From positions 1-51,936 of the forward strand of contig NZ_FQZE01000030.1 in NCBI RefSeq assembly GCF_900141875.1: a stretch of 51,936 nucleotides of DNA, in the 5' to 3' direction. Made by a program: the position numbers and the translations under genes. Positions 43,118 to 51,936 of the stretch are shown here, in pieces (the first letter of the stretch is position 1; every line of letters begins with the position of its first letter). The notes below the pieces were generated by a model that saw only the letters and a list, made by a program, of their open reading frames with translations, was not told where the DNA came from and did not search any database. Source of the DNA: Tangfeifania diversioriginum. GTDB taxonomy: Bacteria > Bacteroidota > Bacteroidia > Bacteroidales > Prolixibacteraceae.

Positions 43118-44752
43118 TTAATCTGCCTCAGTTTTTTCCACATAGCTGAATTTCAGGTATTTTTTTAAAATGAAGTCCACATCTTTTTTGAATACAGGTT
43201 TTTGAAGGTAGCCGTCGAACAAACGGTGAATTTGTTTGCTGTGGTCTTTCAGGGTTGAGGCGGTGAATGCAATTAGGGGTATATGTTTCAAATCTTCGTC
43301 CTGTTTTATTGCTTCGGCGGCATCGTATCCACTTATTCCCGGCATTCTGATGTCCATAAAAATAATGTCGGGTTTGTCGGTTTTTAATTTTGCCAGTGCG
43401 CTGGTGCCATCACTTTCTTCAATAAAAGTGGCCTGGTCCGATTTGATAATTTGTTTCAACACAAGTTTATTGTAACTGATATCATCCACAATCATAATTT
43501 TGCAGGGCTCCAGTTGCATAATGGTTCCTTCTTTTTGCGGAGCCTCCCTGGGGTTGTCGGCTGATGCTGTTTTTACATCAAAAAAAGTTACAGTAAAAAC
43601 AGAACCTTGTTCTGGTTTACTTTCCAGGGAAATGGTACCGTTTAGTTTTTTCAGCAATCCGTTTACAATGGCAAGCCCCAGGCCTGTTCCTTCATGTTCG
43701 CGGTTTTGGTGGCTGTCTTGCCGGGTAAAGGTTTCAAAAATATTTTTTTGTTGTTTTTTGCTTATGCCAATACCTGTATCCTCTATTGAAATTATAAGAT
43801 TTACCTCATCTTTTTTACCGGTTCTTTTGGCATGGGCTGAGATTTCAACTATTCCGTTTTGAGTGAATTTTACAGCATTGCTTACCAGGTTGAATATGAT
43901 TTGGTAAAAACGGATTTCGTCCATAAAAAAATTAGCGGGGACCGATGAATCGGTGACAACATTAAACGACAATTTTTTATTTTTAACTTTTTCCTGAAAT
44001 ACCAGTTCAATATCGTTAATTACTTCCTGGTAGTTCATCGGGTGGATATCCATCTCCATTTTACCGGCCTCGATTTTCGACAAATCCAGCAGGTCGTTTA
44101 AAAGATTTAGCAAGTTGCGTGCGCTTTCAAGAATTGTACTCAGGTATTCGCGGTGCTGTTTTTGTTCGGCATTATCAAAAAGCCACTGGCTGAACCCTAA
44201 AATAGCATTGAGCGGAGTTCGGATTTCGTGCGAAACATTGGCGAGGAATTCTGATTTTGAACGGGAAATTTCTTCTGCTTTTTTTAGTGCTTCCCTCAAT
44301 TGTTTCCCGCTGTTTTTTAGTGGGGTAATGTCTCTTGCGATGGCAAGAACTTCATGGGGGCCGGTTTTTACAAGCCTGGCTTCGTAATAGAAAATTTTAT
44401 CTGATTTCTTCTGGTTGAAATGGAATTGAACTGTTTCCTTTTTGAAGCAATTTTTTAACGCATTGTCGAAAACCAGGGCATTTTTTCTGCTGAAAACATT
44501 GTGGATAGTTGGTTTTTCTCCGTTTATTAAATGGCCAAAAAGTTTATTTTTTTGTGGCAGGTCAGCCGTTATAATTTCACCTTTGTCAGTTATGTTGAAA
44601 ATAACATCAGGTTCATTTTTTATAATGGTGTTTTTTTGTTTTAAGGCTTTTTCCAGTTCTCTTTTTAGCTGTCCGATTTGCTCTTCTGCATTAATTCTTG
44701 CAGATTTTTCTTTTTCCAGTTTTTCTTTAAAAAGCGCCGCATCGTTTTCCAT
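43118..44752 (-). CDS. hybrid sensor histidine kinase/response regulator
   Basis: About 544 residues from ATG 44752 (MENDAALFKEKLEKEK); an in-frame ATG at 44836 gives 572. Coiled coil ~1-45, a PAS-like domain ~55-165 (DVIFNITDKGEIITADLPQ), HisKA with His in FLANVSHEIRTPLNAILGFS, HATPase (NLVSNAVKFTQNG; DTGIGISKKQQKNIFE; GTGLGLAIVNGLLK) and a C-terminal receiver with Asp in PDIIFMDIRMPGISG. No membrane segment, so a cytoplasmic sensor. The receiver implies onward transfer through an Hpt protein; the lone one at 15466 is a possible partner. Confidence 0.9.
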   Translation of the reverse strand: MENDAALFKEKLEKEKSARINAEEQIGQLKRELEKALKQKNTIIKNEPDVIFNITDKGEIITADLPQKNKLFGHLINGEKPTIHNVFSRKNALVFDNALKNCFKKETVQFHFNQKKSDKIFYYEARLVKTGPHEVLAIARDITPLKNSGKQLREALKKAEEISRSKSEFLANVSHEIRTPLNAILGFSQWLFDNAEQKQHREYLSTILESARNLLNLLNDLLDLSKIEAGKMEMDIHPMNYQEVINDIELVFQEKVKNKKLSFNVVTDSSVPANFFMDEIRFYQIIFNLVSNAVKFTQNGIVEISAHAKRTGKKDEVNLIISIEDTGIGISKKQQKNIFETFTRQDSHQNREHEGTGLGLAIVNGLLKKLNGTISLESKPEQGSVFTVTFFDVKTASADNPREAPQKEGTIMQLEPCKIMIVDDISYNKLVLKQIIKSDQATFIEESDGTSALAKLKTDKPDIIFMDIRMPGISGYDAAEAIKQDEDLKHIPLIAFTASTLKDHSKQIHRLFDGYLQKPVFKKDVDFILKKYLKFSYVEKTEAD

Positions 44753-45124
44753 ATATTTTTGTTTATAGATATCCGTAATGCACATTCGAATGTTCTGAGC
44801 ATTGTTTTGCAATGCCAAAATGCAGGAAATGAACATTTGTTATTATGCAATACCGGAATTAATAATTTTTTTAATCTTCCCACCTTGAAATTACATATTT
44901 TTTTACAATTGCCGTCCATAAAATTGAAAAACTATGGTAATTTTCAATGGAAAGAAACAACGTCCTAATCAAAAATCGTACATTTGAATGTTTATTTCGA
45001 AATGCACTATTAAATATATAGATACATAAACATGAAATAAAGCAGGCGTAAATTTTTACATAAAGTAGATTTTACACAATGACAAGTTGCATGTTTTTCA
45101 AACAAATAAAAACAGGTTAAGCAG

Positions 45125-46453
45125 ATGAAGATTACAGTAATAGGCACAGGTTATGTTGGATTGGTATCAGGAACTTGTTTTGCCGAAACAGGTGTCCAGG
45201 TTGTTTGTGTTGATGTGGATGAACACAAAATTAAAATGTTGAACAACGGGAAAATACCCATTTACGAGCCCGGACTTGAAGATATTTATAAACGAAATGT
45301 TGAAAAGGGAAGGCTCTCTTTTACAACAGATTTGAAAAGCAGCCTTGAAAATTCGGAGGCAGTTTTTATTGCCGTTGGAACGCCTCCCGATGAAGACGGG
45401 AGTGCCGATTTGAAATATGTGCTTGGTGCGTCGTCAGAAATTGGAAAGCACATGGATCATTACATTGTAGTGGCCACAAAAAGTACCGTTCCTGTGGGGA
45501 CTTCGGTAAAAGTAAAAGCTGCAATTCAAAAAGAACTGCAAAAACGTGAGGTGGAAATTCCGTTTGATGTGGCTTCAAATCCCGAATTTTTGAAAGAGGG
45601 CAGTGCTGTCCAGGACTTTCTGCGTCCGGATCGCATTATAATTGGTACAGAATCGGAGCAGGCAATTAAGGTGATGAAAAAACTCTACAAGCCATTTTTG
45701 CTCAACGGGCATCCGATTTTGTTTATGGATATCACATCTTCAGAAATGACAAAATATGCCGCCAATTCGATGCTGGCCACCCGCATAAGTTTTATTAACG
45801 AAATTGCCAATTTGTGCGAAATTGTTGGAGCCGACATTGATGCCGTGCGGAGAGGAATTGGTTCCGACCCGCGGATTGGAAACAAATTTTTGTATCCGGG
45901 CACCGGTTACGGCGGTTCATGTTTTCCCAAAGATGTGCAGGCACTTATTCGCACAGCCAATGAAAAAGGGTATCCGCTTGAAATTTTGAAAGCGGTTGAA
46001 TCTGTAAATAACAGGCAAAAGTCAACGCTTTATCAGAAAATTTTTAATCATTTTGGAGGCAAATTAAAAGGGTTGAAATTTGCAATGTGGGGCCTGGCTT
46101 TCAAGCCCAAAACCGATGATATGCGCGAAGCGCCATCACTGGTTATAATTGAAAAATTAATTGAAGCCGGTGCTGAAGTTGTTGCCTACGACCCTGTGGC
46201 CATGAAAGAAGCGAAGCGGATTTTGGGGAACAAAATCGGCTATGCAAAAGATGAATATGATGCCTGTATTGATTCCGATGGCATTATTCTCGTAACCGAG
46301 TGGCCTGAGTTCAGGTTGCCCAATTTCAGGGTGCTTGAGCGGCTGCTGAAAAATAAAATCATTTTTGACGGACGTAACATATACGACAGGGCAGAGCTGG
46401 AAGAAATGAATTTTACCTATTATCCCATTGGTCGTAAACCGGTGAAAAGTTAA
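45125..46453 (+). CDS. ugd: UDP-glucose 6-dehydrogenase
   Basis: Oxidises UDP-glucose to UDP-glucuronate with two NAD+. 442 residues. N-terminal Rossmann motif VIGTGYVGLVSGTCFAETG, middle-domain region SNPEFLKEGSAVQDFLRPDR, active-site Cys in GTGYGGSCFPKDVQAL (~264) and the C-terminal NAD/UDP domain (GLAFKPKTDDMREAPSL). Nineteen bases upstream of the decarboxylase gene, which uses its product. Confidence 0.96.
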   Translation: MKITVIGTGYVGLVSGTCFAETGVQVVCVDVDEHKIKMLNNGKIPIYEPGLEDIYKRNVEKGRLSFTTDLKSSLENSEAVFIAVGTPPDEDGSADLKYVLGASSEIGKHMDHYIVVATKSTVPVGTSVKVKAAIQKELQKREVEIPFDVASNPEFLKEGSAVQDFLRPDRIIIGTESEQAIKVMKKLYKPFLLNGHPILFMDITSSEMTKYAANSMLATRISFINEIANLCEIVGADIDAVRRGIGSDPRIGNKFLYPGTGYGGSCFPKDVQALIRTANEKGYPLEILKAVESVNNRQKSTLYQKIFNHFGGKLKGLKFAMWGLAFKPKTDDMREAPSLVIIEKLIEAGAEVVAYDPVAMKEAKRILGNKIGYAKDEYDACIDSDGIILVTEWPEFRLPNFRVLERLLKNKIIFDGRNIYDRAELEEMNFTYYPIGRKPVKS

Positions 46454-46471
46454 ATCAAAAAGTTGAAAAAA

Positions 46472-47425
46472 ATGAAACGGATTTTGGTAACCGGCGGTGC
46501 CGGATTTGTCGGCTCGCATCTGTGTGAATACCTCCTGAACCAGGGGAATGAAGTTATTTGCCTCGATAATTATTTCACGGGCAAAAAACAAAAAATAGTT
46601 CACCTCATGGAAAATCCATGGTTCGAGATTATACGACACGACGTTACCATGCCGTACTACATTGAAGTGGACGAAATTTACAACCTGGCTTGCCCGGCTT
46701 CGCCAATTCACTACCAGTACAATCCTATTAAAACCATTAAAACTTCGGTAATGGGGGCCATAAATATGCTTGGACTGGCTAAACGTATCAAAGGAAAAAT
46801 ATTGCAGGCATCAACCAGCGAAGTGTATGGCAATCCGGAAGAGCATCCGCAACCGGAAGGTTACTGGGGAAATGTAAATCCGATTGGTGTACGTTCCTGT
46901 TACGATGAGGGAAAACGATGTGCCGAATCGTTGTTTGTGAATTACCATCAGCAAAATGATGTAAAAATAAAAATTGTACGCATTTTTAATACTTATGGTC
47001 CCAAAATGGAACCCAACGACGGCAGGGTGGTGTCAAATTTTATTGTTCAGGCGCTGCAAAATAAGGACATTACCATTTTTGGCGATGGCAAACAAACGCG
47101 AAGTTTTCAGTATGTAAGTGATTTGGTTGAGGGGATGGTGCGCATGATGGAAACCGGTGATGATTTTACCGGCCCGGTAAATATTGGTAATCCGGGTGAA
47201 TTTACTATGCTCGAACTGGCACACGAAATTTTGGATATTACCGGTTCAAAATCTAAAATTGTTTACCAGCCGTTACCCGAAGACGATCCGGTGCAGCGCC
47301 AACCCGACATTTCGCTGGCCAGAAAAAAATTAAACAACTGGGAGCCAGTTGTTCCCTTGCGCGTGGGACTTGAAAAAACAATAGATTATTTCGAACATCT
47401 GCTTTCTTCAGAAAAGATTTCCTGA
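46472..47425 (+). CDS. UDP-glucuronate decarboxylase (UDP-xylose synthase)
   Basis: NAD-dependent SDR enzyme converting UDP-glucuronate to UDP-xylose. About 317 residues. Nucleotide motif [35 protein letters not shown], catalytic STSEVYG and YDEGKR (YxxxK), and [10 protein letters not shown]. The ACPASP and YQYNP sequences favour UXS over dTDP-glucose dehydratase. An upstream in-frame TTG (46463) is less likely than ATG 46472. With ugd it forms a two-step UDP-xylose pathway, for polysaccharide or glycoprotein decoration. Confidence 0.92.
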   Translation: MKRILVTGGAGFVGSHLCEYLLNQGNEVICLDNYFTGKKQKIVHLMENPWFEIIRHDVTMPYYIEVDEIYNLACPASPIHYQYNPIKTIKTSVMGAINMLGLAKRIKGKILQASTSEVYGNPEEHPQPEGYWGNVNPIGVRSCYDEGKRCAESLFVNYHQQNDVKIKIVRIFNTYGPKMEPNDGRVVSNFIVQALQNKDITIFGDGKQTRSFQYVSDLVEGMVRMMETGDDFTGPVNIGNPGEFTMLELAHEILDITGSKSKIVYQPLPEDDPVQRQPDISLARKKLNNWEPVVPLRVGLEKTIDYFEHLLSSEKIS

Positions 47426-47563
47426 AAGTTTATTTAACTGGTAGCATTAAATAATTCGGTAATAACAGCTATTTGAAAAAGATAAAAAAGTACGATTTTT
47501 GAAAATTGTTTTGTTAACTAAATTTTAATTTACGAAATTTACATAAATTAAAAATTTAAAACT

Positions 47564-47854
47564 ATGGATGGAAAAACAAAGGCAATTGTAGCACACATTA
47601 CTATTATCGGTTGGATTATTGCATTGGTTATTAACAGCAACGAAAAAGACGAGTTCGCCAGTTATTACATTCGTCAGACTCTTGGAATATACCTTGCAGG
47701 TTTGATTCTGACTTTAATTCCCGTGATTGGCTGGATTGTTTCGATTGTGGTTTTCGTTTTTTGGATTTTGAGCCTCATTGGTTCAATTCAGGGAGAAAAG
47801 AAAGAAACACCATGGTTGGGAAAATATTTTCAGGAGTGGTTTAAGGCACTATAG
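47564..47854 (+). CDS. small membrane protein, DUF4870-like
   Basis: A 96-residue protein with two to three membrane helices (AIVAHITIIGWIIALVINS; LGIYLAGLILTLIPVIGWIV; VVFVFWILSLIGSIQGE). The pattern, with a polar DEFASYYIRQTLGIY loop, resembles DUF4870/Tic20-like small membrane proteins. Function unknown. A single gene with its own terminator directly downstream. Confidence 0.75.
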   Translation: MDGKTKAIVAHITIIGWIIALVINSNEKDEFASYYIRQTLGIYLAGLILTLIPVIGWIVSIVVFVFWILSLIGSIQGEKKETPWLGKYFQEWFKAL

Positions 47855-47887
47855 TAGTTGTCTGACAAAGTGGTGCAAATTAAAAGA

Positions 47888-47930
47888 ATGCACCTGGGGA
47901 TGAGTAAAAAAATCTTCAGGTGCATTTTTT
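47888..47930 (+). terminator. intrinsic terminator of the small membrane protein gene
   Basis: Stem ATGCACCTG / CAGGTGCAT (9 bp) followed by TTTTTT. It ends just before the riboswitch promoter. Confidence 0.8.
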
Positions 47931-47943
47931 ATAAATAAAAATC

Positions 47944-47951
47944 TATTTTTG
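47944..47951 (+). promoter_or_regulatory. promoter -7 box for the cobalamin riboswitch
   Basis: TATTTTTG, an exact TAnnTTTG, with the T run of the previous terminator in the -33 region. Predicted start near 47958 coincides with the 5' end of the riboswitch. Confidence 0.5.
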
Positions 47952-47959
47952 CAGTGAAA

Positions 47960-48136
47960 TGGTTCTCAGTTTTGAGATTTTGAGGGAATCCGGTGAGCCC
48001 GATAACTATCGGGGAAGTCCGGAGCTGTACCCGCAGCTGTAATCCTTTCATGTTGACAGCATTTCAGCCACTGTTCCGTCGGTAAACGGAGCGGGAAGGC
48101 CGCTGCCAATTGGGGAAAGCCAGAAGACCTGCCGTT
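47960..48136 (+). promoter_or_regulatory. cobalamin (B12) riboswitch
   Basis: Carries the class signatures in order: GGGAATCCGGTGAG (from ~47984), TCCGGAGCTGTACCCGCAGC followed by TGTAA (B12-box region, ~48018-48042), GCCACTG (~48067), GGGAAGGCCGCTG (~48093) and AAGCCAGAAGACCTGCC (~48117-48133). Between 48137 and 48251 two small hairpins (AGCTTT/AAAGCT; GGTAATATACC) form the likely expression platform; there is no clear T-run terminator, so control is probably at translation. The controlled gene is the DUF4465 protein at 48252. Confidence 0.9.
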
Positions 48137-48251
48137 TCATAAACAATATCGTAAGCTTTCGGGAGTAAAAGCTGGAGGTAATATACCTTTCATTTTTCCC
48201 ACAGGTTTTTGGTATTGTAAAATGTTTTGTTTCACCAAAATTAATTTTACA

Positions 48252-49226
48252 ATGAAAAAAATTTACTTGTTTCTGGGGCTCTGGGTGGCCCTGTTGTCAG
48301 CAAATGCCCAGACTGTAGCAACTTTTGATGATGTAGTTTTGGAATCCGGTTCGTGGTATAATGGCTCCGACGGTGCCGGTGGTTTTAACAGCGGCGGATT
48401 CTGGTTCCCCAACGATTACAATGCCGAATATCAAAGCTGGAGTGGTTTTTCTGTTTCGAATATGACAGACACGGTTACCCCAGGGTACGAAAACCAGTAC
48501 AGCGCCATTCCCGGTGGCGGAGTTTCAGGTTCTGAAAATTATGCAGTAGCTTATTTTCCGGGCACACTAAAAATGGAATTTGATTCTGCAGTTGATATTA
48601 CCGGGTTCAATGTTACCAATTCAACTTATGCCTATCTGGCCATGCGCGACGGTGGTGTAAACGGTTTTGCCAAACAGTTTGGAGGTGCCGACGGAACCGA
48701 CCCCGATTATTTAAAACTTTTGGCCTGGGGAGTTAATGAGTGGGGCAATTCAACCGATACTGTTGAATTTTTTCTGGCCGATTACCGGTTCGAAAATTCA
48801 GATGAAGATTACCAGGTAAATACCTGGGAATGGATGAATTTGAGTGGCCTGGGAAAAGTAACTGAACTACATTTCAGTATGGAATCCACTGATATGAGTG
48901 AATGGGGATTGAACACGCCGGCATATTTTTGTATCGATAATTTTACGATGGCAAAACTCACTTCTTCCGGCATTCTTGTGAATAAAAAAAATCAGGCGCT
49001 AAATGTATATCCCAATCCGGTAAATAATTTTATTCAGGTAGAATTGCCTGAAAAAATTGAAATGGTTGTTTTAACTGATTTGTCGGGCAAAATATTTTAC
49101 AGGGAGAAAGTGGAAAATGAAACCAATATACGCATCTCAGGTCTAGGGAATTATCCTCCCGGAATGTATTTGCTGAAAGTGAAAAATGCAAAAGGCTATT
49201 CAGTGAAAAAAATCTTGAAAAATTAA
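48252..49226 (+). CDS. DUF4465 secreted protein with T9SS sorting domain, under B12 control
   Basis: A protein of about 324 residues. Signal peptide MKKIYLFLGLWVALLSANAQ. DUF4465-type domain ~22-235 (WYNGSDGAGGFNSGGFWFPN; WSGFSVSNMTDTVTPGYENQ; AYFCIDNFTM). Type IX C-terminal sorting domain ~250-324 (NVYPNPVNNFIQVELPE; YPPGMYLLKVKNAKG; VKKILKN), so it is exported and attached to the cell surface. The riboswitch upstream implies a part in cobalamin capture. From memory, surface B12-binding BtuH proteins of gut Bacteroides are DUF4465-related; that link should be verified. ATG 48252 is chosen because it starts the signal peptide. No btuB gene follows. Confidence 0.85.
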   Translation: MKKIYLFLGLWVALLSANAQTVATFDDVVLESGSWYNGSDGAGGFNSGGFWFPNDYNAEYQSWSGFSVSNMTDTVTPGYENQYSAIPGGGVSGSENYAVAYFPGTLKMEFDSAVDITGFNVTNSTYAYLAMRDGGVNGFAKQFGGADGTDPDYLKLLAWGVNEWGNSTDTVEFFLADYRFENSDEDYQVNTWEWMNLSGLGKVTELHFSMESTDMSEWGLNTPAYFCIDNFTMAKLTSSGILVNKKNQALNVYPNPVNNFIQVELPEKIEMVVLTDLSGKIFYREKVENETNIRISGLGNYPPGMYLLKVKNAKGYSVKKILKN

Positions 49227-49343
49227 AAAAATTGCAATCCAAAGCATTGTTTTTTTGTTATTAAACCAGTAAAGGATTTAAAAGTATTTTGTTCTGTGCC
49301 ATAAAAAGAGTTTATTTGCAATTAATAAAAAATTTGAAGAATT

Positions 49344-49913
49344 ATGTTAGAGATTTCAAAGCATTCAATGGTTACATTGACCTACGATTTGAGGGTGGAC
49401 GATGAGAAAGGAGAAGTAGTTGAAAAAGCAACTGCTGAAAAACCATTACAGTTTTTATATGGCGCCGGGGTTATGCTGCCCAAGTTTGAATCTCTCCTTG
49501 CAGGCTTGAAACAAGGAGAACCATTCTCCATAAAGCTTACAAAAGATGATGCTTACGGTGATGTAAATCAGGATGCAATAGTTGAATTACCCAAACATGT
49601 ATTTCTTGTTGACGGGAAATTTGACGACGAGTTAATTGCTGTTGGCAATGCAGTACCAATGATGAGCAGCAATGGCCAGCGGCTGAACGGCCTTGTACTC
49701 GAAGTTAACGATGAAAACGTGAAGATGGATTTCAACCATCCGTTAGCCGGCGAAGATTTGCATTTTGCAGGAGAAGTGCTTGAAGTACGCGAAGCAACCG
49801 AAGAAGAAGTGGCCCAGATACTTTCGGGCGGTGGATGTGGTTGCGGAAGCGACGGCTGCGAAGACGACGGATGTGGATCAGACCACGGTGGCGGTTGCGG
49901 TTGCGGCAGTTAA
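49344..49913 (+). CDS. SlyD-like FKBP peptidyl-prolyl isomerase
   Basis: A 189-residue prolyl isomerase and chaperone. FKBP domain interrupted by an insert-in-flap domain: VTLTYDLRVDDEKGEVVEKA, PLQFLYGAGVMLPKFESLLAGLKQGE, DDAYGDVNQDAIVELPKHVF and FNHPLAGEDLHFAGEVLEV. The last ~30 residues are Gly, Cys, Asp and His rich (GGGCGCGSDGC; GGGCGCGS), a metal-binding tail like that of SlyD, which delivers nickel to hydrogenase in enterobacteria. Here the hydrogenase is FeFe type, so a nickel role there is not implied. Strong terminator downstream. Confidence 0.92.
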   Translation: MLEISKHSMVTLTYDLRVDDEKGEVVEKATAEKPLQFLYGAGVMLPKFESLLAGLKQGEPFSIKLTKDDAYGDVNQDAIVELPKHVFLVDGKFDDELIAVGNAVPMMSSNGQRLNGLVLEVNDENVKMDFNHPLAGEDLHFAGEVLEVREATEEEVAQILSGGGCGCGSDGCEDDGCGSDHGGGCGCGS

Positions 49914-49950
49914 TTTATTTTTGATTATTACCACAATTTAAGTATTTTAA

Positions 49951-49991
49951 CCCCGTTTTCTTGAACATTTGCAAGAAAACGGGGTTTTTTT
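49951..49991 (+). terminator. strong intrinsic terminator of the slyD-like gene
   Basis: Perfect 13-bp stem CCCCGTTTTCTTG (49951-49963) / CAAGAAAACGGGG (49972-49984) followed by seven T. The aroC start lies immediately after it. Confidence 0.9.
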
Positions 49992-49998
49992 AATGTGT

Positions 49999-51072
49999 AT
50001 GAATACGTTTGGAAAAATATTTCGATTAACCTCTTTTGGAGAGTCTCACGGCCGTGGCATAGGTGGAATTATTGATGGCTGTCCTGCTGGTATTGAGCTG
50101 GATATGGACCTTATTCAGAAAGATTTGGCAAGAAGAAAACCAGGGCAGTCGAAAATAACTACCCAACGCAAGGAAGCCGATCAGGTGGAATTTCTTTCCG
50201 GTATTTTCGAGGGAAAAACGCAGGGAACGCCAATCGCTTTTATCATTTGGAATAAAGACCAACACTCCAATGACTATAATAACTTAAAAGATGTTTACCG
50301 GCCTTCGCATGCCGATTATACTTACCAGCAAAAATATGGCACACGCGATCACCGGGGGGGCGGACGATCATCAGCCCGCGAAACCATTGCCCGGGTTGTG
50401 GCAGGGGCCATCGCCAAACAAATACTGGCGGTAAAAGGAATTACCATCCAGGCATTTGTGTCGCAGGTGGGCGAAGTAAAAATGGAAAAACCCTACACCG
50501 AAACAGATCTTACCAAAACTGATGACAACATTGTACGGTGCCCCGATGAGGAAACCGCTGCAAAAATGATTGAACGCATTGAAAAAGCCGGAAAAAACCA
50601 CGACACCGTTGGTGGAACGGTATCATGCGTGGCCCGGGGCATTCCTGCCGGTTGGGGCGAGCCTGTTTTTAACAAGCTGCATGCCGACCTTGGTTTTGCA
50701 ATGTTGGGTATAAACGCAGTAAAAGGGTTTGAGTACGGATCTGGTTTTGCAGGAACCAAGCTGAGTGGTTCGGAACACAACGATGTATTTATTCATAGCA
50801 AAGACGGTATCCGGACAAAAACAAATAACTCAGGAGGAATCCAGGGAGGTATTTCCAACGGTGAAGACATATATTTTAATGTGGCTTTTAAACCTATTGC
50901 CACTTTGCTGAAAGAACAGCAAACAGTTGACAAAGACAGTAATGAGGTGACAATTAACCCAAAAGGAAGGCACGATCCGTGCGTTTTACCACGTGCAGTA
51001 CCTATTGTGGAATCCATGGCTGCGCTTGTGCTGGTCGATCATTTTTTATTAAGCAAACTAAATTCAATGTAA
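49999..51072 (+). CDS. aroC: chorismate synthase
   Basis: FMN-dependent elimination of phosphate from EPSP to give chorismate, last common step of aromatic synthesis. About 357 residues from ATG 49999 ([18 protein letters not shown]). Motifs [45 protein letters not shown], the [13 protein letters not shown] loop and [16 protein letters not shown]. Upstream in-frame ATGs at 49969 and 49993 lie in or next to the terminator hairpin. One base separates it from the DUF134 gene. Confidence 0.96.
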   Translation: MNTFGKIFRLTSFGESHGRGIGGIIDGCPAGIELDMDLIQKDLARRKPGQSKITTQRKEADQVEFLSGIFEGKTQGTPIAFIIWNKDQHSNDYNNLKDVYRPSHADYTYQQKYGTRDHRGGGRSSARETIARVVAGAIAKQILAVKGITIQAFVSQVGEVKMEKPYTETDLTKTDDNIVRCPDEETAAKMIERIEKAGKNHDTVGGTVSCVARGIPAGWGEPVFNKLHADLGFAMLGINAVKGFEYGSGFAGTKLSGSEHNDVFIHSKDGIRTKTNNSGGIQGGISNGEDIYFNVAFKPIATLLKEQQTVDKDSNEVTINPKGRHDPCVLPRAVPIVESMAALVLVDHFLLSKLNSM

Positions 51073-51073
51073 T

Positions 51074-51487
51074 ATGCCCAGAAGAAAAAGAAACAGAAGA
51101 ATACAGGTACCCCCTGTTATAAAAGGAATGTCGGTTTTTGGTGTTAGAGGCCGCAAATCGAATGAAGTAATTCTTCGGCTGGAAGAGTACGAAGCCATTC
51201 GGCTGCTCGATTATCAAAACCTGACCCAGGAGCAGGCTGCCATACACATGGATGTTTCGAGGCCCACTTTAACACGGATTTACGAAGAAGCCCGAAATAA
51301 AGTGGCCACAGCTTTTGTTGAAGGCCGTGACATCATTTTCAGGGGAGGTGATATTTACTTCGATAAAAACTGGTTTAAATGTAATACATGTCTGGCCAGT
51401 TTTAACAACTACGAGGAAGAAAATCCGGACTGCCCTGTTTGCAGTTCTTCTGAAGTAATTTCCTTAAACGAATTTTATTCGAAATAG
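51074..51487 (+). CDS. DUF134 family DNA-binding protein
   Basis: A 137-residue protein. N-terminal basic stretch (MPRRKRNRRIQVPP), a sigma-70 region 4-like HTH (LEEYEAIRLLDYQNLTQEQA; HMDVSRPTLTRIYEEARNKV) typical of DUF134, and a C-terminal zinc-ribbon-like pair CNTCLASF and CPVCSSSEV. Presumably a transcriptional regulator; target unknown. It lies one base after the aroC stop, so it is co-transcribed. Confidence 0.85.
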   Translation: MPRRKRNRRIQVPPVIKGMSVFGVRGRKSNEVILRLEEYEAIRLLDYQNLTQEQAAIHMDVSRPTLTRIYEEARNKVATAFVEGRDIIFRGGDIYFDKNWFKCNTCLASFNNYEEENPDCPVCSSSEVISLNEFYSK

Positions 51488-51498
51488 ATAAAAAAATA

Positions 51499-51520
51499 CC
51501 ACCGGGCCTCTACCCGGTGG
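51499..51520. terminator. terminator hairpin after the DUF134 gene
   Basis: Perfect 8-bp stem CCACCGGG / CCCGGTGG. A T run follows only on the - strand (TATTTTTTT), so it best stops leftward transcripts; on the + strand it may end the aroC-DUF134 message. Confidence 0.65.
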
Positions 51521-51735
51521 CATTAAATCAAGTTGTGATAAAACCAGAGCCTTTATACAAAAGGATATACAAGTTATGGAATATTATTTGTTTTAGCAAT
51601 AGCTATTCAATTTATTTTTAGTGAAATATAAGTCTCTAACTTTTGAATTTGGATTCCTTCTTCAGGCACAAGCATCTTTTTCTCTTAATTTAACATATTT
51701 TGAATCTCAGTTTTTCTTAGATTATTGAAGGAATT

Positions 51736-51757
51736 CTATTTTTGTAGTCAAAAATAG
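51736..51757. promoter_or_regulatory. palindromic promoter-like site
   Basis: CTATTTTTG (51736-51744) and CAAAAATAG (51749-51757) form a perfect 9-bp inverted repeat with a TAGT spacer. Each arm contains a TATTTTTG -7 box, one per strand, so it could be a divergent promoter or a promoter covered by a dimeric repressor. Confidence 0.35.
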
Positions 51758-51936
51758 ATCACAACTAACTTTTTAAGTAAGGTTTGCTGAAAAACAATAT
51801 TAACAATTGATTGTCAATAAATTACATACAAAAAAGTCACGCAATTTAGCTTCAAAGTGCAAACAAAATATTAACTTCAAGGGAAAAAGTTTGCACATCA
51901 TGGTTAAATATCAATCTGTCCGGCAGTTAAAAATCG

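Larger units (their letters stand above)
51488..51936. other. 449-bp region to the window edge without a gene
   Basis: AT-rich. It holds the terminator at 51499-51520 and a palindromic promoter-like site at 51736-51757. No ORF, tRNA or repeat was found in the rest; it probably is the upstream region of a gene beyond the right edge. Confidence 0.5.

Noticed and set aside
1-51936. CRISPR arrays, rRNA operons, prophage or conjugation genes
   Set aside because: No regularly spaced repeats, rRNA signatures, phage structural genes or transfer genes were found on either strand.

Overview
The window comes from the chromosome of an anaerobic or facultatively anaerobic, fermentative member of the Bacteroidota, most likely the Bacteroidales/Marinilabiliales side. 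Four things point there: a type IX secretion C-terminal sorting domain (gene at 48252), promoters of the Bacteroidota TTTG/TAnnTTTG type, A-rich leaders without Shine-Dalgarno sites before most genes, and a gene set built on pyruvate phosphate dikinase, membrane pyrophosphatase and [FeFe] hydrogenase. No rRNA, tRNA, CRISPR array or prophage was seen.

Layout. 1-2514: a TolC-like efflux gene divergent from an AraC-family regulator. 2533-4815: an AT-rich accessory stretch with a methyltransferase gene and a lipoprotein gene, each bounded by attC-like palindromic sites and complementary core heptamers, so it looks like a small integron-type cassette array without an integrase. 4919-9181: a flavin reductase-rubredoxin fusion, a sigma-54-dependent response regulator, a NarX/NarL-type two-component pair, a candidate small RNA (7336-7406) and a 43-codon gene. 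9521-15819: ppdK, clpB and a lone Hpt protein. 16004-22561: gcvT, an IS110-family insertion sequence, then serC, serA and a DUF1015 gene. 22692-29418: a 991-residue PEP/pyruvate-binding protein with degenerate receiver domains, a K+-dependent membrane pyrophosphatase and a dihydroorotate dehydrogenase-like protein.

29800-40649 is a hydrogenase island. A SpoIIE phosphatase and a PAS protein are read leftward. Rightward run a DRTGG protein, an RsbW-like kinase, a sensory-type [FeFe]-hydrogenase-like protein, a second DRTGG protein, a PHP phosphoesterase, a GHKL ATPase and the electron-bifurcating hydrogenase genes (2Fe-2S protein, hydB, hydA, hydC). The likely logic is that redox or H2 state is sensed by the H-cluster-like protein and passed through a partner-switching module to control the NADH/ferredoxin hydrogenase.

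40710-51487: djlA-like, coaE, ybbR, a hybrid histidine kinase, UDP-glucose dehydrogenase and UDP-glucuronate decarboxylase (UDP-xylose synthesis), a small membrane protein, a cobalamin riboswitch before a secreted DUF4465 protein, an SlyD-like FKBP, aroC and a DUF134 regulator.

The most notable structural finding is a 137/138-bp element present twice (9362-9499 and 32848-32984, opposite orientations). It has imperfect terminal inverted repeats and different 4-bp target duplications (TTAA and TTAG), so it is a non-autonomous transposable element (MITE). Removing the second copy restores a TGATG stop-start overlap between the RsbW-like gene and the hydrogenase-sensor gene. The insertion therefore split a translationally coupled pair and replaced the C-terminus of the first protein.
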